A stretch of 12,743 nt of DNA, from the NCBI GenBank assembly GCA_964411785.1, contig CAYPMJ010000053.1, forward strand, positions 1-12,743. Direction: 5' to 3'. Positions 7,684 through 12,743 of this stretch are shown here, in pieces. Position 1 is the first letter of the stretch. Each line of letters opens with the position of its first letter. The notes under the pieces were generated by a model. It saw only the letters and a program-made list of their open reading frames with translations, was not told the origin of the DNA and did not search any database. The translations under genes and the position numbers were made by a program. This DNA is from RUG626 sp964411785. GTDB taxonomy: Bacteria > Bacillota > Clostridia > Oscillospirales > Oscillospiraceae.

Positions 7684-7720
7684 CGCCGCGAAGCGTGGGT
7701 ATGATCCCCACTTCGCGGCG
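7684..7720. terminator. Shared (bidirectional) hairpin terminator between convergent operons
   Basis: The 48-nt gap between the lipoprotein stop (7678) and the ricT stop (7727) holds a GC-rich stem. CGCCGCGAA (7684-7692) pairs with TTCGCGGCG (7712-7720) and GTGGG (7695-7699) with CCCAC (7707-7711), leaving a 2-nt bulge and a short loop. On the + strand a run of seven T (7737-7743) follows 16 nt after the stem; on the - strand only a short TTTG follows. Position and stem strength support termination from both sides, though neither T-tract is ideal. Confidence 0.7.
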
Positions 7721-7726
7721 CTCTTC

Positions 7727-8986
7727 CTAATCACCATTTTTTTCAGGTGCTTCCCGTCTCTCCACGTTCCCTTGTCTCGTGTCCTGCTCCCTGGACTGGG
7801 TCTTTCCACCAGCGCGGCCCACAGTGCGCGGGCGACGGTTCTTCGGGTTCGGCGCACCGGTTCTTTGCGGTAAATTATCCACGGTCTGAGCGGTGGTACG
7901 TGGCTTTGCAGGGCGCTGCTGACGCTGCTCCTGTGGCCTGTCCGACCTCTGCCCCTGTCCCTGAGCCCTGTCTCTCCGCGTCTCCTGCTTCTGGTGTGAA
8001 CGCTTTATCCTGCGGCCTGACTCCGGCCGCGGTTCTGCCTGGGAGTCATAATCCGGTTCAGGCAGCAGATCATCTCTTTCGAAAAATTCTGATTCCCGCG
8101 GTGCTGGAGGCTGCTTTGGCGTATCCGTAAGCTTCCCCTCGGCTTTCAACGCCAGATACTCCGCACGCTTGGCTTTACCCCCTATTACCGTTATTTCAGA
8201 CGCCGGATATGTGCGTATGGTGAGCTCACTCAGATCATCCAGGCGAACACGGGCCGTTCCCTTCAACAGGTTTACATCCACAACGGACCCTTTACCGTCA
8301 GGCGTGTCAACAAATGCGTCCACCTTCGGCACATTCTTCACAAGTTCCTCATACGCGTCCTGCTCATATTTCAAGCAGCACATCAGTCTCCCGCAGGTAC
8401 CGGATATTTTGGTTGGATTCAGCGACAAGCCTTGTGTCTTCGCCATCTTGATAGATACAGGTTGGAAATCCTCTAAAAATTGCGTACAGCAAAACGGTTT
8501 CCCGCAGATCCCCAGTCCCCCCAGCATACGTGCTTCATCCCGGACTCCTATCTGTCTCAGCTCTATGCGCGTCCGGAACACAGATGCCAGATCCTTGACC
8601 AGCTCACGAAAATCTACGCGCCCATCTGATGTGAAGAAAAACAGTATCTTGTTCCCCTCAAAATTAAACTCCACATCCACAAGCTTCATATCCAGTCCAT
8701 GCTTAGCTATCTTCTGACGGCATATCTCAAACGCCTCTTTTTCCCGCCGGTGGTTTTCCTCCGCCCTTGCAGTATCGGCACTGGTGGCAAGCCTCACAAC
8801 AGGCCGCAGAGGAATGCGAACAGAACTGTCCTCCACCTGATGGTTTCCCTCTGTACACTCGGCATATTCCAGGCCTTTTGCCGTCTCAACGATAACATAC
8901 TGCCCTGGCTGGGCCACTATACCATTGGGGTCAAAGTAGTATACCTTACCCTTGGTTTTAAACTGTACACTGATTACTTCTGTCAA
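7727..8986 (-). CDS. ricT: RicT/YaaT, PSP1-domain iron-sulfur RNA-maturation factor, with long basic tail
   Basis: This 419-residue protein is RicT (YaaT). In Bacillus it joins RicA and RicF in a [4Fe-4S] complex that steers RNase Y-dependent mRNA processing and influences sporulation, competence and biofilm. The N-terminal part (VQFKTKGKVYYFDPNG...GQYVIVET) and PSP1 domain (about 65-150) are clear. The cluster cysteines appear as GICGKPFCC (Cys161, 166, 167) and GTCGRLMCC (Cys198, 203, 204). The start is TTG: AGAGGAG (8994-9000 on the complementary strand) lies 7 nt upstream and no ATG is near. Bacillus RicT is about 275 residues; here about 130 extra C-terminal residues form a Gln/Arg/Pro-rich, strongly basic disordered tail, perhaps RNA-binding (inference). 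It follows holB, as in Bacillus, but is the last gene of the operon here, with no yabA after it. Confidence 0.94.
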   Translation of the reverse strand: MTEVISVQFKTKGKVYYFDPNGIVAQPGQYVIVETAKGLEYAECTEGNHQVEDSSVRIPLRPVVRLATSADTARAEENHRREKEAFEICRQKIAKHGLDMKLVDVEFNFEGNKILFFFTSDGRVDFRELVKDLASVFRTRIELRQIGVRDEARMLGGLGICGKPFCCTQFLEDFQPVSIKMAKTQGLSLNPTKISGTCGRLMCCLKYEQDAYEELVKNVPKVDAFVDTPDGKGSVVDVNLLKGTARVRLDDLSELTIRTYPASEITVIGGKAKRAEYLALKAEGKLTDTPKQPPAPRESEFFERDDLLPEPDYDSQAEPRPESGRRIKRSHQKQETRRDRAQGQGQRSDRPQEQRQQRPAKPRTTAQTVDNLPQRTGAPNPKNRRPRTVGRAGGKTQSREQDTRQGNVERREAPEKNGD

Positions 8987-8998
8987 TTTCTTACTCCT

Positions 8999-9061
8999 CT
9001 ATAGATGCCGTTGCCATCTAGGCACGTTCCCCAGGATCGGCAGTTGTTTTCTTATTTCCAT
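8999..9061 (-). CDS. Possible 20-residue leader peptide filling the holB-ricT gap
   Basis: Immediately after the holB stop (TAG, 9062-9064) an ATG opens a 20-codon frame, beginning MEIRKQLPIL, whose TAG (8999-9001) abuts and overlaps the Shine-Dalgarno of ricT. A GGGA lies just upstream of the ATG, within the end of holB. The TAG-ATG and stop-on-SD geometry would suit translational coupling from holB to ricT. A 20-codon open frame is easily produced by chance, so this is only a candidate. Confidence 0.25.
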   Translation of the reverse strand: MEIRKQLPILGNVPRWQRHL

Positions 9062-9871
9062 CTATTCCCACACAATCTCAGCGTTACCGGCAGTCCTGTT
9101 GCCTGATGCTGCCAGACCCGCCAGCAATAACCCCGCGACATGTCCCGCACTGACATTTGCGGCGAGGAGTCCCTCCACCTCCTCCATCGTGTCCGCCAGC
9201 CGCTCAAACCTCTCCGGCGCGACAGATGACGCTCTTCGCACCGCCTGACGTCTTATGCTCAACGCAAGGTCCGTAAGCTCCTGCCTGGACCACTTTTCCA
9301 GGGAAACGCAAATCTCCAGAAGCGCGCGCCTGTCATCGACAAAGTACGCTCCGCACAGCTTCTCTGCGGTCTCACTGACTTTCTCCAATTCGCCTTCATC
9401 TCTGGCCGTCAGTCGAACAAGCGTACATCGGGAACGTACCGTTGGCAGAAATCGCTCAGTGTCCTCCGCCAGAAGCAGCAGCACCGCATGCTCCGGCGGC
9501 TCCTCCAGTACCTTGAGAAGTGCATTCTGAGCCATTTCGTTCATCGTGTTTGCATCTCTGAAAATCAGGACCGACCTCGATGCCTCATTCGGTATCACAA
9601 ACGCGGCGGCACGGGCAGTACGTACTTTTTCTACTGTAAAATCCCGGGCATCCTGCTCCTTCTGCCAAAAGGAAATATCCGGATGTATCCCACCAAGAGC
9701 CTTCCGGCAGTCACGGCATTTGGAACACAGTGGCTTATCCCCTGAGCAGACAGCAGCCTGGGCGATAAGCCGCCCTGCTGCCTCCCGCTCCTCGGCAGTG
9801 CCCCCCGTCACTATGGCCGACTGTGGAAGCTTGCCGCCACGAAGCGCCGTCTCCAGTTCTGTGATATCCAT
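9062..9871 (-). CDS. holB: DNA polymerase III delta' subunit (clamp loader)
   Basis: This is the delta' subunit of the replicative clamp loader (269 residues), which with delta and tau/gamma opens and loads the beta clamp. It shows the zinc-binding cysteine cluster Cys42, Cys49, Cys52, Cys55 followed by HPD (63-65), then MAQNALLKVLEEPPEHAVLLLLAE (about 113-136) and LPTVRSRC with the SRC arginine finger (Arg148). The Walker A site is degenerate (TGGTAEERE), as expected for a non-ATP-binding delta'. At 269 residues it is shorter than the Bacillus protein (about 330), mostly in the C-terminal collar. ATG 9871 is the only plausible start. Its Shine-Dalgarno is weak (GTGAG close to the ATG), and the 15-nt distance from the DUF1846 stop suggests coupled translation. 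Confidence 0.93.
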   Translation of the reverse strand: MDITELETALRGGKLPQSAIVTGGTAEEREAAGRLIAQAAVCSGDKPLCSKCRDCRKALGGIHPDISFWQKEQDARDFTVEKVRTARAAAFVIPNEASRSVLIFRDANTMNEMAQNALLKVLEEPPEHAVLLLLAEDTERFLPTVRSRCTLVRLTARDEGELEKVSETAEKLCGAYFVDDRRALLEICVSLEKWSRQELTDLALSIRRQAVRRASSVAPERFERLADTMEEVEGLLAANVSAGHVAGLLLAGLAASGNRTAGNAEIVWE

Positions 9872-9886
9872 ATTCTCACATCTCTC

Positions 9887-11371
9887 TCACTTGTGGTAAA
9901 GCTTCTTCGTCTCATATACCGGTTCACAGCTCAGGTTGACACCAAGTTTTTTCAGCATTGTCTCGTCCACCTGGGACAGAATCACTGTTGAGTGAACATC
10001 GCACCCATGCAGCTTGTCCAGCTGCTGCATGGCCCTCTCCGCCAATGGATTGGATGCGGCACAGATGGACAGCGCCACAAGTACCTCGTCTGTGTGCAGC
10101 CGCGGGTTTAAATTGCCCAGGTGATTGACCTTCAAATCACTGACCGGTTCAATTATCTCAGGAGCAAGAAGACGTATCTCATCATCTATGCCACCCAGGG
10201 CTTTCAGCGCGTCCAGCAACATTGCGGAGGTTGCCCCTAGCAGCTTTGAAGTCTTCCCCGTCACCACTCGCCCGTCGGGAAGCTCTATGGCTGCGGCTGG
10301 CTCCCCTGTTGCTGCCGCCTTCTGCAACGCCGCGGCTCTGGATGGCGGGTCGGCCTCCGAGATCCCCGCACTCTTCATTATCATACGGAGCTTATCCACT
10401 TCCCCACCCGTGGACAGTCCCTTTGTCCTGGCGCACTCAGCCGCAAAAAACCTGCGCAGTATTTCACGCCTTGATGCCTCCTGGCAGGCCTCATCATCTA
10501 CTATACAAAAGCCCGCCATATTGACTCCCATATCCGTCGGGGATCTGTATGGACATTCGCCGCCAGTGAGCCTCTCGAAAAGTGCTGCCAGTACCGGGAA
10601 AATATCGACATCCCTGTTGTAATTCACCGCCAGCTCCCCATATGCCTCCAAATGAAATGGATCTATCATATTTACGTCATTCAGATCCGCTGTTGCCGCC
10701 TCATAGGCAAGGTTCACCGGGTGTTTCAGCGGCAGATTCCAGATTGGAAACGTCTCATATTTCGCGTACCCCGCAGCTGTTCCGTTCTTCCTGTCGTGGT
10801 ACAGCTGCGACAGGCAGGTCGCCATCTTACCACTCCCCGGGCCTGGTGCAGTGACTACTACAAGAGGTCTTGTAGTCTCGATATACTCGTTCATCCCATA
10901 TCCATCATCGCTGACAATGGTGTCAATCGCCCCAGGATAGCCCTCTATGGGATAATGACGATAAACCTTCAGCCCCAGTGTCTCAAGTCTGCGCTGAAAA
11001 GAGGTTGCTGCCGGCTGCCCTCCGTACTGCGTGATTACAACGCTCCCTACCAGCAGCTTGAAACTGCGAAACGCGTCAATAAGCCTCAGTACATCCAGAT
11101 CATAAGTAATACCATAATCTCCGCGTACCTTATTTTTTTCAATGTCTCCCGCGTTTATGACAATGATTATTTCCACCTGATCCTGAAGCGTAGAGAGCAT
11201 TTTCAGCTTGCTGTCCGGCTGAAATCCTGGCAGAACTCTGGCTGCGTGGTAGTCGTCAAAAAGCTTCCCCCCGAATTCCAGATAGAGCTTCCCCCCGAAT
11301 TTCTCAATACGCCTTTGAATATGCTCCGACTGCAGTTTTAAATATTTTACGTTATCAAACCCCGCGCCCAT
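9887..11371 (-). CDS. DUF1846 (UPF0371) family protein
   Basis: This 494-residue protein matches the DUF1846/UPF0371 family, cytoplasmic proteins widespread in Firmicutes and some Actinobacteria, with solved structures but no established function. Recognised family-like segments include FGGKLFDDYHAARVLPGF (33-50), the glycine-rich APGPGSGK (175-182) followed by MATCLSQLYHD, and FPIWNLPLKHPVNLAYEAAT. APGPGSGK resembles a P-loop, so a nucleotide or phosphate ligand is plausible but unproven. No signal peptide or membrane segment is seen. The ATG has AGGGAGG (11378-11384, complementary strand) 6 nt upstream and a strong promoter just before that. As first gene of an operon with holB and ricT it is probably expressed constitutively with replication and RNA-processing genes. 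Confidence 0.9.
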   Translation of the reverse strand: MGAGFDNVKYLKLQSEHIQRRIEKFGGKLYLEFGGKLFDDYHAARVLPGFQPDSKLKMLSTLQDQVEIIIVINAGDIEKNKVRGDYGITYDLDVLRLIDAFRSFKLLVGSVVITQYGGQPAATSFQRRLETLGLKVYRHYPIEGYPGAIDTIVSDDGYGMNEYIETTRPLVVVTAPGPGSGKMATCLSQLYHDRKNGTAAGYAKYETFPIWNLPLKHPVNLAYEAATADLNDVNMIDPFHLEAYGELAVNYNRDVDIFPVLAALFERLTGGECPYRSPTDMGVNMAGFCIVDDEACQEASRREILRRFFAAECARTKGLSTGGEVDKLRMIMKSAGISEADPPSRAAALQKAAATGEPAAAIELPDGRVVTGKTSKLLGATSAMLLDALKALGGIDDEIRLLAPEIIEPVSDLKVNHLGNLNPRLHTDEVLVALSICAASNPLAERAMQQLDKLHGCDVHSTVILSQVDETMLKKLGVNLSCEPVYETKKLYHK

Positions 11372-11400
11372 ACCCTGCCTCCCTCAGACTTCCACCATGC

Positions 11401-11429
11401 ATTGTACCTTCTCCAGAGGCGTTAGTCAA
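11401..11429 (-). promoter_or_regulatory. SigmaA promoter for DUF1846-holB-ricT
   Basis: Read on the - strand, TTGACT (11429-11424) and TACAAT (11406-11401) are separated by 17 nt. Five of six bases match the consensus in each hexamer. The start of transcription would fall near 11394, giving a leader of about 20-25 nt that contains the AGGGAGG ribosome-binding site. This is the best promoter in the window. Confidence 0.8.
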
Positions 11430-11507
11430 GTAAAATCCGCATTTCCCTGGAGCAGCCTATAAGGGTAAAGGGCGGAAACCCGCGGAGTTTTCCCACAAAA
11501 TGCAGAC

Positions 11508-11691
11508 AGCTGCCAGGCCTTGTCTGATAACTGGATAAACGGCCGGTCGCGGGATAGGTTTTCGTCTGACATAGACGATTTTCCGCAGATACACAGCATG
11601 CGCTTCATGGATGCCCTTCAAAGCACGGCGGAAAAATTCCGTCAATGGGCATTCTGACGCCCTTCAGACAAGGCCTGGTCTTTCAACAGCT
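11508..11691. repeat. Long-range inverted repeat with nested hairpins; candidate structured RNA
   Basis: CCAGGCCTTGTCTGA (11513-11527) is the exact reverse complement of 11664-11678. Inside lie a 6-bp hairpin TCGTCT/AGACGA (11562-11578), and an 8-bp helix 11609-11616/11647-11654 capped by CGGAA-AAA-TTCCG (11629-11641). AGCTG (11508-11512) can pair with CAGCT (11687-11691), extending the outer stem across an 8-nt bulge. One pair in the 8-bp helix, and a further pair next to the 15-bp stem, are G-U if the + strand is transcribed but mismatches if the - strand is, a weak hint of a + strand RNA. No good + strand promoter was found nearby. The repeat is observed; an RNA gene is inference. Confidence 0.6.
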
Positions 11692-11820
11692 TCGATTGAT
11701 CTTTGATATGTTCCTTCTTAAATGCTTGTCCTTTTACTTTGCAGTCCCCGCGGGGTTGAAATTCACCCGTTGAGTCCAAATTGCCTCATTATGCGGTGAA
11801 AGCAATGCCTCTTTGCGTTT

Positions 11821-11855
11821 TATTTACTGTGAAAGCTTCGCTTTCACAGTAAATA
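11821..11855. repeat. Perfect 16-bp stem-loop downstream of gltA
   Basis: TATTTACTGTGAAAGC (11821-11836) and its exact reverse complement (11840-11855) flank a 3-nt loop TTC. The stem has no U-tract on either strand, so it is not a textbook intrinsic terminator, although its position 56 nt after the gltA stop would suit transcript-end stabilisation. The octamer GTGAAAGC also occurs at 11796-11803, giving two direct copies and one inverted copy within 52 bp, an arrangement also compatible with a repressor operator. Confidence 0.75.
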
Positions 11856-11910
11856 CTTTAATTGTCCATGGGTTTTTGCTTAATTTCCGGCGGCGACGTG
11901 TGCGGCATGG

Positions 11911-12743
11911 TCATTTATTCTGAAGATATCGGTCAATGGAAGCAGCGGCGGTCTTCCCTGCACCCATGGCGAGTATGACAGTAGCAGCACCAGTAGAGGC
12001 ATCCCCTCCTGCGAACACTCCATCCCTCGAAGTCGCTCCATCCTCAGCGGTTGTAATACAGCCCTTTCTGTTGGTGTCAAGGCCCGGAGTAGTACTGCGG
12101 ATCAGCGGATTTGGGGAAGTACCGATCGCAACAATTACCGTATCGACCTCCATCTCAAACTCGCTTCCCTCTACAGGTATCGGGCGACGACGTCCCGAGG
12201 CGTCCGGCTCACCAAGCTCCATACGAATGAGCTTCATGGACCTGACTCTACCCTTCTCATCCCCTTCGATACACAGCGGATTTGTCAGCAAGTCAAACAC
12301 TATGCCCTCTTCTTTGGCATGATGCACTTCCTCGCGTCTGGCCGGTAACTCCGCCTCTCCGCGACGATAAACTATGTGAACCTCCGCCCCCATACGTCTG
12401 GCACAACGTGCAGCGTCCATAGCCACGTTTCCGCCGCCAAGGACAGCCACCCTCTTACCATGGAAAATCGGCGTGGGGTTGTCTTCTTTATACGCTTTCA
12501 TCAGGTTGATGCGGGTCAGATACTCATTGGCGGAAAAAACACCCACAAGGCTCTCGCCCGGTATCTTCATAAACTGTGGAAGTCCGGCGCCGGAACCAAT
12601 AAAAACTGCTTCATAGCCCATCTCAAACAGCTCGTCAATGGATAGAACCTTGCCTATAACCATGTTGAGCTGAATGTCTACACCCATCTTTTCCAGATTG
12701 GCAACTTCCTTCTGCACAATGGACTTGGGCAGACGGAACTCAG
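11911..12743 (-). CDS. gltA: NADPH-dependent glutamate synthase-type oxidoreductase (GltA), partial
   Basis: The last 276 codons of an FAD/NAD(P)-dependent reductase are visible; the frame continues past the right edge (EFRLPKSIVQKE...), so the GTG at 12717 is internal and not the start. Motifs are GSGAGLP, the NADPH-binding VLGGGNVAMDAARCARR, VYRRGEAELPARREEVHHAKEEGI, and the C-terminal FAD-binding GVFAGGDASTGAATVILAMGAGK. These match the GltA/GltD small subunit family, which feeds electrons from NADPH into glutamate synthesis. The same family includes NfnB of the electron-bifurcating ferredoxin:NADP+ oxidoreductase and sulfide dehydrogenase SudA. In Clostridia such a gene often follows a ferredoxin-NADP+ reductase subunit, which would lie off the window, so the symbol is provisional. 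The protein ends normally (DRYLQNK). Confidence 0.9.
   Translation of the reverse strand, partial: EFRLPKSIVQKEVANLEKMGVDIQLNMVIGKVLSIDELFEMGYEAVFIGSGAGLPQFMKIPGESLVGVFSANEYLTRINLMKAYKEDNPTPIFHGKRVAVLGGGNVAMDAARCARRMGAEVHIVYRRGEAELPARREEVHHAKEEGIVFDLLTNPLCIEGDEKGRVRSMKLIRMELGEPDASGRRRPIPVEGSEFEMEVDTVIVAIGTSPNPLIRSTTPGLDTNRKGCITTAEDGATSRDGVFAGGDASTGAATVILAMGAGKTAAASIDRYLQNK

Larger units (their letters stand above)
11430..11910. other. Gene-free interval with structured DNA, between gltA and the DUF1846 promoter
   Basis: About 480 nt separate the gltA stop from the DUF1846 promoter, much longer than any other gap here. It holds a 15-bp inverted repeat with nested hairpins (11508-11691), a 10-bp palindrome CCCCGCGGGG (11746-11755), and a 16-bp perfect stem-loop (11821-11855). 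Short - strand frames of 45 and 60 codons share one phase but start poorly and resemble nothing I can name. No tRNA, recognised riboswitch or canonical U-tract terminator is visible. It could hold an unrecognised noncoding RNA, a degenerate gene, or an intergenic repeat element. Confidence 0.6.

Noticed and set aside
6939..7730. 263-codon + strand frame rich in Thr/Arg overlapping the lipoprotein tail
   Set aside because: It is an out-of-phase reading of the Asp/Pro repeat codons; low complexity, no start context, and it runs into the terminator.
8169..8717. 182-codon + strand frame antisense to ricT
   Set aside because: Shadow of the cysteine-motif-bearing ricT reading frame; Ser/Thr-rich with no recognisable domain.
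10652..11341. 229-codon + strand frame antisense to DUF1846
   Set aside because: DUF1846 is a clear family match on the opposite strand; this frame shows no motif, ribosome-binding site or promoter.
11821..11855. Intrinsic terminator of gltA
   Set aside because: The stem is strong, but no T-run follows on either strand, so it is reported as a stem-loop of unknown role.
12715..12717. GTG at 12717 as the start of the gltA-like gene
   Set aside because: The frame is open to the right edge and the upstream residues EFRLPKSI match the family, so the gene is partial and the GTG codes for an internal Val.

Overview
The window looks like chromosomal DNA of a low-to-moderate GC Firmicute of class Clostridia, most likely a gut Oscillospirales/Ruminococcaceae-type bacterium. 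This is inferred from strong Shine-Dalgarno sequences, sigmaA-type promoters, TTG starts, frequent ATA isoleucine codons, an iron-sulfur two-subunit serine dehydratase, RicT next to holB, and a GltA-type glutamate synthase reductase. No species can be named from the sequence alone. Every large ORF is an intact, recognisable gene, except the last, which runs off the right edge.

Left block, + strand (1-7680): a putative promoter at 20-48 precedes a tightly packed five-gene operon. It holds a type IIA topoisomerase B subunit (ParE/GyrB-like), the two L-serine dehydratase subunits sdaAB and sdaAA, the topoisomerase A subunit (ParC/GyrA-like) and a lipoprotein with a transglutaminase-like fold. 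Gaps are 18 nt or less, with a 4-nt overlap inside sdaAB/sdaAA and an 8-nt overlap between topoisomerase A and the lipoprotein. The B and A subunits are partners in one heterotetramer, yet a pyruvate-forming amino-acid catabolic enzyme sits between them.

Right block, - strand (7727-11429): a clear promoter (TTGACT-17-TACAAT) drives DUF1846, then holB (DNA polymerase III delta'), then ricT (iron-sulfur RNA-maturation factor). The two blocks converge on a shared hairpin terminator at 7684-7720. Beyond the DUF1846 promoter lies a gene-free stretch of about 480 nt (11430-11910), then the 3' part of gltA on the - strand.

Most worth a second look are: a 24-bp perfect palindrome occupying exactly codons 15-22 of the topoisomerase B gene; the lipoprotein's transglutaminase domain, whose catalytic cysteine is replaced by glycine; and the gene-free stretch, which contains a 15-bp perfect inverted repeat enclosing nested hairpins (a possible structured RNA) and a separate 16-bp perfect stem-loop. 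I found no CRISPR array, tRNA, rRNA, transposase or classical defence system.
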